From: Streptomyces sp. man185
GTDB lineage: Bacteria > Actinomycetota > Actinomycetes > Streptomycetales > Streptomycetaceae
Length of the DNA: 64,000 bases
NCBI GenBank assembly: GCA_002551355.1
Contig: NTHE01000008.1
Coordinates: 65,361-129,360 of the forward strand
Direction: 5' to 3'
The notes under the pieces were generated by a model that had not been told where the DNA came from, made no database searches, and saw only the letters and a list, made by a program, of their open reading frames with translations. This document shows, in pieces, positions 1-11,966 of the stretch. Numbering within the stretch: position 1 is the stretch's first letter; every line of letters begins with the position of its first letter. The position numbers and the translations under genes were made by a program.

Positions 1-978
1 ACCACGGTCGTTCCGGCCCCGCTCGTCTCCATCGTCATTCTCACCGTGATCACCGTCGGTGCCGCCCTTGCCGTGCCGACCGTCGGCGACCGGGGCACCC
101 TGCCGTCCTCGCTGCCGGTTCCGGGTCTGCCCGACGTGCCGTTCACCCTCGACACGTTGACGACGATCGCCCCGTACGCGTTCGCGATGGCGCTGGTGGG
201 CCTGATGGAGTCGCTGATGACGGCGAAGCTGGTCGACGACCTCACCGACACCCGTTCGAACAAGACACGCGAGTCCGTAGGACAGGGCATCGCCAACATG
301 GTCACCGGCTTCTTCGGCGGCATGGGCGGCTGCGCGATGATCGGCCAGACCATGATCAACGTGAAGGTCTCGGGCGCCCGCACCCGCCTCTCCACCTTCC
401 TCGCCGGAGTGTTCCTGATGGTGCTGTGCATCGTCTTCGGACCGGTCGTCTCCGACATCCCCATGGCCGCGCTGGTAGCCGTCATGATCATGGTGTCCTT
501 CGCGACCTTCGACTGGCACTCCATCGCCCCCAAGACCCTCAAGCGCATGCCCGCCGGAGAGATCGCCGTCATGGTGATCACCGTCGCCTGCGTCGTGATC
601 ACGCACAACCTCGCGATCGGCGTCGTCGTCGGCTCCGTCACCGCCATGGTCATCTTCGCCAGGCGTGTCGCCCGCGTAGCGGACGTCACCGCCGTCACCG
701 ACCCCGACGGCACCACCGTCGTCTACCGGGTCACCGGGGAGCTCTTCTTCGCCTCGTCCAACGAACTCGTCGGCCGGTTCGACTACGCCGGGGATCCCGT
801 CCGGGTCGTCATCGACCTGAGTGCGGCTCACATCTGGGATGCCTCCTCGGTCGCCGCCCTCGACACGATCGGGAGCAAGTACGCCCAGCGCGGCAAGGCC
901 GTCGAGATCACCGGCCTCAACGAGCCCAGCGCCCACCTCCACGACCGGCTCACCGGCGAACTCGCCGCCGGGCACTGA
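1..978 (+). CDS. SulP family anion transporter, C-terminal part (5' end outside window)
   Basis: The reading frame is open from base 1, so the gene begins upstream and only about 325 C-terminal residues are present. The first two thirds carry hydrophobic segments typical of SulP/SLC26 permeases (for example around the FAMALVGLMESLMTAK stretch). The last 90 residues form a STAS domain beginning near VVYRVTGELFFASSNEL. SulP proteins carry sulfate, bicarbonate or other anions across the cytoplasmic membrane, and the substrate cannot be told here. A strong hairpin follows the stop codon, so the gene is probably transcribed independently of the downstream kinase. Confidence 0.9.
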   Translation, partial: TTVVPAPLVSIVILTVITVGAALAVPTVGDRGTLPSSLPVPGLPDVPFTLDTLTTIAPYAFAMALVGLMESLMTAKLVDDLTDTRSNKTRESVGQGIANMVTGFFGGMGGCAMIGQTMINVKVSGARTRLSTFLAGVFLMVLCIVFGPVVSDIPMAALVAVMIMVSFATFDWHSIAPKTLKRMPAGEIAVMVITVACVVITHNLAIGVVVGSVTAMVIFARRVARVADVTAVTDPDGTTVVYRVTGELFFASSNELVGRFDYAGDPVRVVIDLSAAHIWDASSVAALDTIGSKYAQRGKAVEITGLNEPSAHLHDRLTGELAAGH

Positions 979-981
979 CCC

Positions 982-1013
982 CGGGTTCCGGGCGAGCGCA
1001 CGCCCGGGACCCG
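982..1013 (+). terminator. Rho-independent-like hairpin after the SulP gene
   Basis: A 13-bp stem (982-994 with 1001-1013, one G-U pair) closes a 6-nt loop four bases after the stop codon. There is no U-run, as is common for Streptomyces terminators. Confidence 0.6.
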
Positions 1014-1129
1014 ACAGCCCGCCCCGCCGCGTACCGACTCCGCCGGCGGGCAGCCATACTGGACGGGCCGGGGAGGGCACAGCGTCAGCAGCGGGGAACA
1101 CGGGGAACAACGGGGGCGGGAAACGGCAG

Positions 1130-3310
<2,181 letters not shown>

Positions 3311-3370
3311 GGGTTCGTCGTCCCTCTGGCGCCCCTGGTGGGGACGGCGGGCGGCGTGTTACGAAGGTGC

Positions 3371-4990
3371 ATGCCCGCACCTCAGAGCCCCGCACCCCGA
3401 ACACCCGCAGGTCAGCCCGCCACCCAGGGGTCCTCCGGGCCCGGCGCGCCCGCCCGGGACCGCTACGACGCCGTGATCGTCGGCGGCGGCCACAACGGCC
3501 TCGTCGCCGCCGCCTACCTCGCCCGTGCCGGACAGTCCGTCCTCGTCCTGGAACGGCTCGGCACCACCGGGGGAGCGGCGGTCTCGACCCGCCCCTTCGC
3601 CGGGGTCGACGCCCGGCTCTCCCGCTACTCGTACCTGGTGTCCCTGTTGCCCGACAAGATCGTCCGCGATCTCGGCCTCGACTTCGCCGTCCGCAAGCGG
3701 ACCGTCTCCTCCTACACCCCCGCCGTACGCGACGGACGGCCCACCGGGCTGCTCGTCGCGGGCGAGGGCACCCGGGAGTCCTTCGCCGCGCTGACCGGCG
3801 GCGAGCGCGAGTACGCGGCCTGGCAGCGGTTCTACGCGATGACACAGCGGCTCGCGGAGCGGGTCTTCCCGACGCTCACCGAGCCGCTGCCCGGCCGGGA
3901 CGCGCTGCGCGAGCGGATCGACGACGCCGACGCCTGGCGGATGCTGTTCGAGGAGCCGCTCGGGGTGGCCGTCGAGGAGAACTTCACCGACGACCTCGTG
4001 CGCGGGGTCGTCCTCACCGACGCCCTGATCGGCACCTTCGCCGACGCCCACGACACCTCGCTCCTGCAGAACCGGTGCTTCCTCTACCACGTGATCGGCG
4101 GCGGCACCGGCGACTGGGACGTCCCCGTCGGCGGCATGGGCGCGCTCACCGACGCGCTGGCCGGGGCCGCCCGTGCGGCGGGTGCCGAGATCCGCGTACA
4201 GCACGAGGCGACCCGCATCGAGACCGACGGGAACGCCGCCGAGGTCGCCGTCCGCACCCCGGACGGGGAACGCGTCGTCGGCGCCCGCCGGGTGCTCGTC
4301 AACGCCTCCCCGCAGGCGCTGGCCACCCTCCTCGGCGACACCCCGCCGGCGCCCGCCGAGGGCGCCCAGCTCAAGGTGAACATGCTGCTCACCCGGCTGC
4401 CGAAGCTCCGCGACCGGTCCGTCGACCCCCGGCAGGCCTTCGCCGGCACGTTCCACATCGCCGAGGGGTACGGGCAGCTCGCCGACGCCTACCGGGACGC
4501 GGCGGCCGGCCGGCTGCCCGGCGCCCCGCCGTCCGAGATCTACTGCCACTCGCTGACCGACCCCACGATCCTCGGCCCCGACCTCGCCGCGCGCGGCTAC
4601 CAGACCCTCACCCTCTTCGGTCTGCACGCCCCGGCCCGGCTGTTCGCCGCCGACAACGACGCCGCCCGCGCCGCCCTGCTCAAGGCGACCCTGGCCGAAC
4701 TGGACGCCCACCTGGAGGAGCCGATCGCCGACTGTCTGGCCCTCGACGCGAACGGCGAACCCTGCATCGAGGCCAAGACCCCGCTCGACCTGGAGGCCGA
4801 TCTGCGGCTGCCCGGCGGCCACATCTTCCACCGCGACCTCGCCTTCCCGTACGCGGACGAGGGCACGGGGCGCTGGGGCGTGGAGACCGCGCACGCCAAC
4901 GTCCTGCTCTGCGGGGCCGGTGCGGTGCGCGGCGGCGGCGTCAGCGGGGTCCCCGGCCACAACGCGGCGATGGCGGCCCTGGGAGCGTGA
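3371..4990 (+). CDS. FAD-dependent phytoene-desaturase-like oxidoreductase
   Basis: The product is 539 residues from the ATG at 3371, which has GAAGG just upstream; an in-frame ATG at 3338 would add 11 residues. A Rossmann FAD motif lies at about residues 35-63 (DAVIVGGGHNGLVAAAYLAR). The C-terminal FAD-contact region ends in GAGAVRGGGVSGVPGHNAAM. This pattern is that of the CrtI/PYROXD2-type NAD(P)/FAD oxidoreductases. No carotenoid genes are nearby, so I do not assign a carotenoid role. The gene converges on the SGNH hydrolase gene across a long hairpin. Confidence 0.85.
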   Translation: MPAPQSPAPRTPAGQPATQGSSGPGAPARDRYDAVIVGGGHNGLVAAAYLARAGQSVLVLERLGTTGGAAVSTRPFAGVDARLSRYSYLVSLLPDKIVRDLGLDFAVRKRTVSSYTPAVRDGRPTGLLVAGEGTRESFAALTGGEREYAAWQRFYAMTQRLAERVFPTLTEPLPGRDALRERIDDADAWRMLFEEPLGVAVEENFTDDLVRGVVLTDALIGTFADAHDTSLLQNRCFLYHVIGGGTGDWDVPVGGMGALTDALAGAARAAGAEIRVQHEATRIETDGNAAEVAVRTPDGERVVGARRVLVNASPQALATLLGDTPPAPAEGAQLKVNMLLTRLPKLRDRSVDPRQAFAGTFHIAEGYGQLADAYRDAAAGRLPGAPPSEIYCHSLTDPTILGPDLAARGYQTLTLFGLHAPARLFAADNDAARAALLKATLAELDAHLEEPIADCLALDANGEPCIEAKTPLDLEADLRLPGGHIFHRDLAFPYADEGTGRWGVETAHANVLLCGAGAVRGGGVSGVPGHNAAMAALGA

Positions 4991-5010
4991 GGGGTACTCC
5001 CCGGGGGCGT

Positions 5011-5051
5011 TCTCGCAGGTCGGGGCCGGGCCCCGGCCCCGACCTGCGAGA
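5011..5051. terminator. Perfect 19-bp bidirectional terminator hairpin
   Basis: Arms 5011-5029 and 5033-5051 are perfectly complementary around a 3-nt loop. The element lies between the convergent stops at 4990 and 5058, so it can serve both genes. Confidence 0.8.
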
Positions 5052-5057
5052 CACCTC

Positions 5058-6263
5058 CTAGCGCAGCTGTCGGCGGTCGACGGCGGCGGCGATCGCCGTG
5101 TGACCCTCGGGGCCCGGATGCAGGCCGTCACCGCTGTCGAACGCGGGCCGCAGCCGCGAGGGGCGGTCCGGGTCGCGCAGCGCAGCGTCGAAGTCGGCCA
5201 CGGCGTCGAAGACCCGCCCGGTGCGCACGGCCTCGTTGATCCGCCGGCGCACCGCGTCCTGTTCCGGCGTCCAGCGCGTCCACCCCTCGAACGGGGCGAT
5301 GGTGGCCCCCACCACCCGCAGCCCGGCGGACCGGGCGCGCAGGGCGAGTTGGCGGTATGCGGCCACCATCCGCGACGGGTCCTGCTCGACCGGCACATGA
5401 TGGAGGTCGTTGACGCCCAGGTGCACCAGGACCGTCCGCAGCCCCGGCAGCGACAGTACGTCCCGGTCGAACCGGGCCTGGGCGCCCGGCCCGAAGCGGT
5501 CGTTGTCGAGCAGCAGCCGGTTGCCGCTGATGCCGAGATTGGCGACGGCGGAGCCGGACAGCCTGCGGGCCAGCTGGTCGGGCCAGCGCAGGTCCGCGTC
5601 GTCGGGCGTGCCGGTGCCCTCCGCGATGGAGTCGCCCAGCACGGCGAGCACCGGACCGCGCGCCCCGGTCGTCTCGACCCCGGTCAGGAGGAAGACGGAC
5701 CGGGTCCGCACACCGTCGACGGTGTGCCAGGCGTGGGTGTTGCGGTGGAAGGAGAGGGGCCCGGTGGGGCCCGGGAGCCGCGTCCCGACGGTCAGCAGGG
5801 CCCCGTCCGGCACCCGCAGCCCCTCCACCGGGTCACTGGTGAGGGACGCGCCCGCCGCCAGCCACTCCTGCGACCGCCCGCCGAAGGTGACCGGCCGCCC
5901 GTCGGCGGTCACCGGACCCACCAGCACCGGTGCGGCCCCGAAGGCGTGCGCGTACCGCAGTCTCACCTGCCCGCCCGCCGAGAGCCGCAGCCGCGCGGTG
6001 CAGAGCCCGTCGGTGAGACCGCCCGCCGCGAGGGGGTCGGCCGCCGTGGGCGCGGTCTGCGCGGTGGCCCAGGAGGTGGTCCAGGGGCTGGCCGGGCGGG
6101 GGAGTCCGGGAGCGGGGCGCGGTGCCGCCGAGGCGACCGGGGCGGCGGTGAGGGCCGCCGTGATCCCGGCCGCCGCCGCGTACAGCAGACCTCGCCTGGC
6201 CGGTGCGGGGCCCTGGCCGGTCACCGGGAGGGCGGAGGGGGCGGTGCGCCGGACACTGCTCAT
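5058..6263 (-). CDS. Secreted SGNH/GDSL-family esterase or lipase
   Basis: The 401-residue protein starts at 6263 behind an AGGAGG site with 8-nt spacing. The N-terminus carries RR followed by an Ala-rich hydrophobic stretch ending APVASAAP, indicating an exported protein. SGNH blocks are visible: block I VLGDSIAEG with nucleophile S212, the Gly block ISGNRLL, the Asn block HLGVNDLHH, and the terminal DGLHP carrying the catalytic Asp/His. The first about 180 residues form an extra beta-rich region. The enzyme probably removes acyl or acetyl groups from extracellular lipids or polysaccharides. Confidence 0.9.
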   Translation of the reverse strand: MSSVRRTAPSALPVTGQGPAPARRGLLYAAAAGITAALTAAPVASAAPRPAPGLPRPASPWTTSWATAQTAPTAADPLAAGGLTDGLCTARLRLSAGGQVRLRYAHAFGAAPVLVGPVTADGRPVTFGGRSQEWLAAGASLTSDPVEGLRVPDGALLTVGTRLPGPTGPLSFHRNTHAWHTVDGVRTRSVFLLTGVETTGARGPVLAVLGDSIAEGTGTPDDADLRWPDQLARRLSGSAVANLGISGNRLLLDNDRFGPGAQARFDRDVLSLPGLRTVLVHLGVNDLHHVPVEQDPSRMVAAYRQLALRARSAGLRVVGATIAPFEGWTRWTPEQDAVRRRINEAVRTGRVFDAVADFDAALRDPDRPSRLRPAFDSGDGLHPGPEGHTAIAAAVDRRQLR

Positions 6264-6447
6264 GGGGTGGGCCTCCTGGAATCGCCACGGGGAGCGGGTG
6301 GGCCGAGCGGCTTGCGTACGGCCCGTGCCATCCAACGGCCCCCGGATGAACCGGTGGTGACGTCGATACGCACCGGGCGCGACGCCATTGTGGCGGCTGC
6401 GTCCGGCGGGAGCCGGCCCACCACGCGCGGTGCCGCCGCCCCGCCGC

Positions 6448-8385
6448 TCAGTCGGCCGACAGCACCCAGCCCGCCGCTCCGATCCGCCCCGCGTCCCGGG
6501 GGCGGTCGGAGTCGAAGACCATGACGCCGCCGTCCCGCACCCGGAGGGAGTCCACGTACGCGCCGCGCCCCACGTAGAGCTGGTCCGTGGTGTACCGCCA
6601 CCGCAGCTGGACGCTCTTGCCGCGCCAGGCCGACAGGTCCGCCTCCAGCCGGTGCCAGACGCGCCCGGACCACCCGGAGACCCAGCCCTCTGGGTGCGGC
6701 CGCGGGTCCGGGCGGTGGTGGCCGGGCTCACGGCCCACGGTGGTGAACGGCACCGGCTGCCACTCCTGCCCCGCCGATGCCTCCAGCACCAGCCGGTCGG
6801 AGCCGGGCTCGGTGTCCCACCACAGCGCGCACTCCAGGCGGGCCCGTGCCGAGCTCAGGCGGAGGGCGGGCAGCGTGAGGGTGGCGGCCGCTCCGCTCGC
6901 CATCCCGGAGAACCAGGCCGTCCGGCCCCGTTCCGGCCGGACCGGAACGGCCCGCGCCAGTTGGTTCGCGGTCGCCACCCGGGGCGCGCTTCCCGAGCGC
7001 CAACTCCGCACGGGGTGAACGGAGTTGCCCAGAACGATCAGGAAGGTGTCGGTCGACGGGTCGAGCACCAGGCTGGTCCCGGTGAATCCGGTGTGTCCCG
7101 CGCTGCGCGGGGTGGCCATCGCGCCCATGTACCAGTGCTGGTAGAGCTCGAAGCCGAGGCCGTGCTCGTCTCCCGGGAACGCGGTGTTGAAGTCGGTGAA
7201 CAGCAGGTCGACGGAGTCCTCGGACAGGATGCGGGAGCGGCCGTAGACCCCGCCGTTGAGGAGCGTCCGGGCCAGGATCGCGAGGTCCCAGGCGCACGAG
7301 AACACCCCGGCGTGGCCCGCCACCCCGCCGAAGCCGTAGGCGTTCTCGTCGTGCACCTCGCCCCAGACGAGACCGCGCTCCAGGCCGGACCAGGGCAGCC
7401 GGGCGTCCTCGGTCGCCGCGATCTTCGGTTTCCAGGAGGCGGGCGGGTTGTAGCGGGTGCGGTGCATCCCGAGCGGGCCGGTGATCTCCTCGCGGAGCAG
7501 GACGTCCAGCGGGCGGCCGGTGATCTGCTCCAGGACCAGCTGCAGCGAGATCAGGTTGAGGTCGGAGTAGAGGTAGGCGCTGCCCGGGGTGTTCGCGGGC
7601 GCCTCGGCCCACAGCATCCGGAGCTTGCCCTCCCGGGTCGGCTCCTCGTACAGCGGGATCCACGACCGGAAGCCCGAGGTGTGCGTCAGCAGGTGACGGA
7701 CCGTGATGTCCTGCTTGCCGCCGCCCGCGAAGTCCGGGAGGTACGAGGCGACCGTCGCCTCCAGCTCCAGCGTGCCGCGCTCGATCTGCTGGACCGCCAG
7801 GAGCGAGGTGAACAGCTTGGAGATCGAGGCCAGGTCGAAGACGGTGTCCTCGGCCATCGCGATCTGCTGCTCCGCCGGGAACTCCACCCCGGTGTCGGTC
7901 TTCTCGTCGTACGCCGCGTAGCGCACGGCCTTGCCGATCGGCCGGTGCAGCGCGACCGTGCCGCCCCGCCCGGCGAGCAGCACCGCGCCCGCGTACCAGG
8001 GATGCTTGGGGGAGTCGGCCAGATAAGCCTCCGCGTCCCGGACGAGCTGGTCCAGCGGCTCCCGGAGCAGCCCGGCGCGCGCGGCGCTCCCGCGCCGCAG
8101 CGTGGGCCGGTGTGCCCCTGACTCCATGCCCGCTCCCGCGTCCGCCGCACCGTCCGTCATGCCCGTGCCGGGCCCGCTCCGGGCGGCCGCGCCCGCGAGG
8201 GGGATCGGCGTCAGCGCGAGCGCCCCGCCCAGCGCCAGTATCCCGCCGCCCAGCCGCCGCCGGGCGATGCCGCTCCCGGCCGTGTGAGATCCGGACGGGG
8301 GGCCACCGCTGTGGGCCCGGCCCCCGACTCCTCCCGTGTCCCGGCCGTCCGCGGCCCACCCGTTCCCCTGCGTGTCCCCGGTCAT
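6448..8385 (-). CDS. Exported beta-lactamase-fold serine hydrolase with C-terminal extension
   Basis: The product is 645 residues. The ATG at 8385 is preferred over the TTG at 8391 because GGGGAGGAG lies six bases before the ATG. RRRLGGGILALGGALAL near residue 42 looks like a Tat or Sec signal. The class C beta-lactamase/penicillin-binding-protein motif SISK (S187, K190) is followed by HTSG and a GHTGFTG motif in place of KTG. About 200 C-terminal residues form a non-catalytic, probably beta-sandwich, domain. The gene lies 184 bp upstream of the SGNH hydrolase gene on the same strand, so the two may be co-regulated secreted hydrolases. Confidence 0.88.
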   Translation of the reverse strand: MTGDTQGNGWAADGRDTGGVGGRAHSGGPPSGSHTAGSGIARRRLGGGILALGGALALTPIPLAGAAARSGPGTGMTDGAADAGAGMESGAHRPTLRRGSAARAGLLREPLDQLVRDAEAYLADSPKHPWYAGAVLLAGRGGTVALHRPIGKAVRYAAYDEKTDTGVEFPAEQQIAMAEDTVFDLASISKLFTSLLAVQQIERGTLELEATVASYLPDFAGGGKQDITVRHLLTHTSGFRSWIPLYEEPTREGKLRMLWAEAPANTPGSAYLYSDLNLISLQLVLEQITGRPLDVLLREEITGPLGMHRTRYNPPASWKPKIAATEDARLPWSGLERGLVWGEVHDENAYGFGGVAGHAGVFSCAWDLAILARTLLNGGVYGRSRILSEDSVDLLFTDFNTAFPGDEHGLGFELYQHWYMGAMATPRSAGHTGFTGTSLVLDPSTDTFLIVLGNSVHPVRSWRSGSAPRVATANQLARAVPVRPERGRTAWFSGMASGAAATLTLPALRLSSARARLECALWWDTEPGSDRLVLEASAGQEWQPVPFTTVGREPGHHRPDPRPHPEGWVSGWSGRVWHRLEADLSAWRGKSVQLRWRYTTDQLYVGRGAYVDSLRVRDGGVMVFDSDRPRDAGRIGAAGWVLSAD

Positions 8386-8551
8386 CCGCAACTCCTCCCC
8401 GCGCCTGACCTCCGGTCACCGGGCCGCGCCCGTACACCCGGAGGCCCACGCGAAAGTAACTTCCGAAATCTCGCCGAGCAGTGAAAGTTCCTGCCGCCGC
8501 AGAGATTACTGTCACCCGCGCGCTCCCGGGTGCGTCCCGGCCCGCAAAGAA

Positions 8552-8568
8552 TCTGACACTGCATCAGA
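8552..8568. promoter_or_regulatory. Palindromic operator TCTGAC-N5-ATCAGA
   Basis: This inverted repeat lies 44 bp before the nitronate monooxygenase start. It matches the perfect palindrome at 24594-24610 in both arms except one base, and AATCT-like sequence follows both. It is probably a site for a lipid-responsive repressor of TetR type. Confidence 0.5.
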
Positions 8569-8611
8569 AAATCTCTTCCCTCGGCTGCTGCGCTGCGGCA
8601 TCCTGCCGCCC

Positions 8612-9721
8612 ATGGAGACGGAACTGAGCCGCCAACTGGGAATCGAGCACGCCATCTTCGGCTTCACGCCGTTCCCCGAGGTCGCCGCGGCCATCACCAG
8701 AGCCGGCGGCTTCGGGGTGCTCGGAGCCGTCCGCTACACCGCGCCCGACGACCTCGCGCGGGACCTCGACCGCCTGCACAAGCACGCCGACGGCAAACCC
8801 TACGGACTCGACGTCGTCATGCCGGCCAAGAAGGTCGAGGGCGTCACCGAAGCGGACGTCGAGGCGATGATCCCCGACGAGCACCGCGGCTTCGTGCGGG
8901 AGCTGCTGGCCCGCTACGGCGTGCCCGAACTGGCCGAGGGGGAGACGTCCGGCTGGCGCATCACCGGCTGGATGGAGGAGGTCGCCCGGAGCCAGCTCGA
9001 CGTGGCCTTCGACTACCCGATCAAACTGCTGGCCAACGCCCTCGGCTCCCCGCCCGCCGACGTCATCGAGCGCGCCCACGACCACGGCGTCCTCGTCGCC
9101 GCCCTGGCCGGCAGCGCCCGGCACGCCCGGCGGCACGCGGAGGCGGGCATCGACGTCGTCGTCGCCCAGGGGTACGAGGCGGGCGGCCACACCGGCGAGA
9201 TCGGCTCCATGGTGCTGGTCCCCGAAGTCGTCGAGGCCGTCGCCCCGCTGCCCGTACTCGCCGCCGGAGGCATCGGCAGCGGCGAACAGGTCGCGGCCGG
9301 GATCGCTCTCGGCGCCCAGGGAGTCTGGCTCGGCTCCCTCTGGCTCACCACCGAGGAGGCCGACCTGCACTCGGAGGCCCTGACCGCGAAGCTGCTCGCC
9401 GCGGGCTCCGGCGACACCGTCCGCTCCCGCGCACTCACCGGAAAGCCCGCCCGCCAGCTCCGTACCGAGTGGACCGATGCCTGGGAGGACCCGACCGGGC
9501 CCGGCACGCTGCCCATGCCGCTCCAGGGGCTGCTGGTCGCCGAGGCCGTCTCGCGGATCCAGAAGTACGAGGTCGGCGAGCTGCTCGGCACGCCCGTCGG
9601 GCAGATCGTCGGCCGGATGACCAGCGAACGCAGCGTCCGGGCCGTCGTCGACGACCTCACCCGCGGCTTCGAACGGGCCGTCACCCGGATCAACCGCATC
9701 GCCGGAAGGAGCGCCACGTGA
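8612..9721 (+). CDS. Nitronate monooxygenase (2-nitropropane dioxygenase family)
   Basis: The 369-residue FMN TIM barrel starts at the ATG at 8612. The N-terminus HAIFGFTPFPEVAAAITRAGG, the GYEAGGHTGEIGS phosphate and active-site motif, and the PVLAAGGIGSGEQVAAGIALGA motif are typical of the family. Members oxidise alkyl nitronates or related substrates, while several Streptomyces members sit beside acyl-CoA genes. The stop overlaps the GTG start of the acyl-CoA synthetase (GTGA), so the two proteins are translationally coupled and likely act in one pathway. A palindromic operator lies in the promoter region. Confidence 0.9.
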   Translation: METELSRQLGIEHAIFGFTPFPEVAAAITRAGGFGVLGAVRYTAPDDLARDLDRLHKHADGKPYGLDVVMPAKKVEGVTEADVEAMIPDEHRGFVRELLARYGVPELAEGETSGWRITGWMEEVARSQLDVAFDYPIKLLANALGSPPADVIERAHDHGVLVAALAGSARHARRHAEAGIDVVVAQGYEAGGHTGEIGSMVLVPEVVEAVAPLPVLAAGGIGSGEQVAAGIALGAQGVWLGSLWLTTEEADLHSEALTAKLLAAGSGDTVRSRALTGKPARQLRTEWTDAWEDPTGPGTLPMPLQGLLVAEAVSRIQKYEVGELLGTPVGQIVGRMTSERSVRAVVDDLTRGFERAVTRINRIAGRSAT

Positions 9722-11268
9722 ACCAGCCGCCCAACGGCTTCTGGACCCAGGCCGCCGCCGACCCCGACCGCACTGTCCTGATCGCCCCCGACGGCGAGGA
9801 GTGGAGCGCGGGCAGGCTGCACGCCGACGTCAACCGCATGGTCCACGGACTGCGTGCGGCGGGACTGCGCGAGGGGGACGCGTTCGCCGTCGTGCTGCCC
9901 AACGGCGTCGAACTGCTCACCGCCTTCCTCGCCGCCTCGCAGGCCGGTTTCTACCTCGTCCCGGTCAATCACCACCTCGTCGGCCCCGAGATCGCCTGGA
10001 TCGTCGCCGACTCGGGCGCCCGCGTCCTGATCGCCCACGAACGGTTCGCGGCCACCGCGACGGCCGCCGCCGACGAGGCGGAGCTGCCCGTGACCCACCG
10101 CTACGGCGTCGGGGCGGTCCCCGGCAGCCGCCCGTACGCCGAACTCCTCGACGGCCACCCCGCCACCCCGCCGGAGGACCGCACCCTCGGCTGGGTCATG
10201 AACTACACCTCGGGCACCACCGGCCGCCCGCGCGGCATCCGCCGGCCGCTGCCCGGCAAGCGGCCCGAGGAGACCTACCTCGGCGGGTTCCTCGGCATCT
10301 TCGGCATCCGGCCGTTCGACGACAACGCGCACCTGGTCTGCTCGCCCCTCTACCACACCGCCGTGCTCCAGTTCGCGGGCGCCGCCCTGCACATCGGCCA
10401 CCCGCTCGTCCTGATGGACGGCTGGGCCCCGGAGGAGATGCTGCGCCTCATCGACGCCCACCGGTGCACCCACACGCACATGGTCCCCACCCAGTTCCAC
10501 CGGCTGCTCGCGCTGCCCGACGCAGTGAAGGCCCGCTACGACGTCTCCTCCATGCGGCACGCCATCCACGGGGCCGCCCCCTGCCCCGACCACGTCAAAC
10601 GCGCCATGATCGACTGGTGGGGGAGCTGCGTCGAGGAGTACTACGCGGCCAGTGAGGGCGGCGGAGCGTTCGCCACCGCCGAGGACTGGCTGAAGAAGCC
10701 CGGCACGGTCGGCAAGGCCTGGCCGATCAGCGAGCTGGCCGTCTTCGACGACGACGGCAACCGGCTCGCGGCGGGCGAACTGGGCACCGTCTACATGAAG
10801 ATGAGCACCGGCGGCTTCAGCTACCACAAGGACGAGACCAAGACCCGCAAGAACCGCATCGGCGACTTCTTCACCGTCGGCGACCTCGGCGTGCTGGACG
10901 CGGACGGCTACCTCTTCCTCCGCGACCGCAAGATCGACATGATCATCGCGGGCGGCGTCAACATCTACCCCGCCGAGATCGAGTCCGCCCTCCTCACCCA
11001 CCCGGCCGTCGCGGACGCCGCCGCCTTCGGCATCCCGCACGCCGACCGGGGCGAGGAGGTCAAGGCCGTCGTCGAACCGGCCGAGGGCCACGAGCCGTCC
11101 GACGCGCTCGCCGCCGCCATCCTCGCCCACTGCGGAGAGCGGCTCGCCGGATACAAACGGCCCCGCTCCCTCGACTTCATCGCCGCCATGCCCCGCGACC
11201 CCAACGGCAAGCTCTACAAGCGGCGGCTGCGCGAACCGTACTGGGAGGGCTTCGAGCGGCCGCTGTAG
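9718..11268 (+). CDS. Fatty-acid/acyl-CoA synthetase (FadD-like)
   Basis: The 516-residue AMP-forming ligase starts at the GTG at 9718, inside the stop of the preceding gene and behind a GGAAGGAG site. The P-loop motif MNYTSGTTGRPRG, the YAASEGGG A5-type motif, GDLGVLDADGYLFLRDR and the C-terminal PNGKLYKRRL with the catalytic Lys are all present. It activates a carboxylic acid as its CoA thioester in the cytoplasm. Chain-length preference cannot be read. It is part of the operon with nitronate monooxygenase. Confidence 0.92.
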   Translation: MNQPPNGFWTQAAADPDRTVLIAPDGEEWSAGRLHADVNRMVHGLRAAGLREGDAFAVVLPNGVELLTAFLAASQAGFYLVPVNHHLVGPEIAWIVADSGARVLIAHERFAATATAAADEAELPVTHRYGVGAVPGSRPYAELLDGHPATPPEDRTLGWVMNYTSGTTGRPRGIRRPLPGKRPEETYLGGFLGIFGIRPFDDNAHLVCSPLYHTAVLQFAGAALHIGHPLVLMDGWAPEEMLRLIDAHRCTHTHMVPTQFHRLLALPDAVKARYDVSSMRHAIHGAAPCPDHVKRAMIDWWGSCVEEYYAASEGGGAFATAEDWLKKPGTVGKAWPISELAVFDDDGNRLAAGELGTVYMKMSTGGFSYHKDETKTRKNRIGDFFTVGDLGVLDADGYLFLRDRKIDMIIAGGVNIYPAEIESALLTHPAVADAAAFGIPHADRGEEVKAVVEPAEGHEPSDALAAAILAHCGERLAGYKRPRSLDFIAAMPRDPNGKLYKRRLREPYWEGFERPL

Positions 11269-11359
11269 AGCAACGGGCCCGAGGGGCCGGCCCGCCGCTC
11301 GCGGGCCCGGTGCGGGATCCACCGAGCTCACCCCGCCCGCCGCACGGCAGTATGGGCGG

Positions 11360-11854
11360 ATGACGATGAGCGAGACGGAGCTGCTGGTCCTCCTGCGCGA
11401 ACTCGACGACCCCGAGCGGCCGGAGTGGCCGCTCCACTACGAGCCCTGCGCGTCCCGTCGGGCGTTGCGCGGGCTCGTGCGCCGGCTCGAGACGGATTTC
11501 GGGACCCCGTGCGAGTACGAGCATGACGCGCAGGACACCAGCGAGTACGGGCGCGTCCGTGTGCCGGCCGAGGCGACGGTCTGCGGGACGCGGATCGTGG
11601 TCTGTGTGAGCAAGTTCGGCTCCCTCGCCGAGGTGTGCGCCGACAACCCGGGAGTCTTCCTCGGTACGCAAGACGCCCGGGAGCAGGGGGCGCTGGACCC
11701 CGCCGACCTTGCCACCGTGGAACGGGCTCTGGAGGAACTCGGCTACGTGAGCGTCCCCGAGGAACTGCTGGAGAGCGACTACGAGGGGCCCAGTGCACTC
11801 CAGCGCTACGACGCGCGGCCCACTTGGTGGACACGGTTCTTCGGCATGACCTGA
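11360..11854 (+). CDS. Small conserved-looking protein of unknown function
   Basis: The product is 164 residues, with alternative starts at 11360 and 11366. I do not recognise a family. The sequence is acidic, soluble and without a signal peptide; it includes a central strand-rich part around RIVVCVSKFGSLAEV and ends WWTRFFGMT. Third-position G/C bias and the hairpin following it support a real gene. It stands alone between convergent neighbours. Confidence 0.6.
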   Translation: MTMSETELLVLLRELDDPERPEWPLHYEPCASRRALRGLVRRLETDFGTPCEYEHDAQDTSEYGRVRVPAEATVCGTRIVVCVSKFGSLAEVCADNPGVFLGTQDAREQGALDPADLATVERALEELGYVSVPEELLESDYEGPSALQRYDARPTWWTRFFGMT

Positions 11855-11929
11855 CGGCCGTCCGCCGCTTCCGTGGCAGACGGCTCGGTGGAGCGTGACG
11901 CGTCACACGGATGTTCACGACACGTCAGC

Positions 11930-11963
11930 GTGACGGGCGTCCACCGAGGCGGACGCCCGTCAC
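11930..11963. terminator. 13-bp bidirectional hairpin
   Basis: Arms 11930-11942 and 11951-11963 are perfectly complementary around an 8-nt loop. It lies between the small unknown gene and the convergent acylase gene. Confidence 0.75.
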
Positions 11964-11966
11964 ACC

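Noticed and set aside
9013..11331. Long minus-strand ORF opposite the nitronate monooxygenase and acyl-CoA synthetase genes
   Set aside because: It is an antisense shadow of high-GC codons, and the plus strand has intact catalytic motifs.
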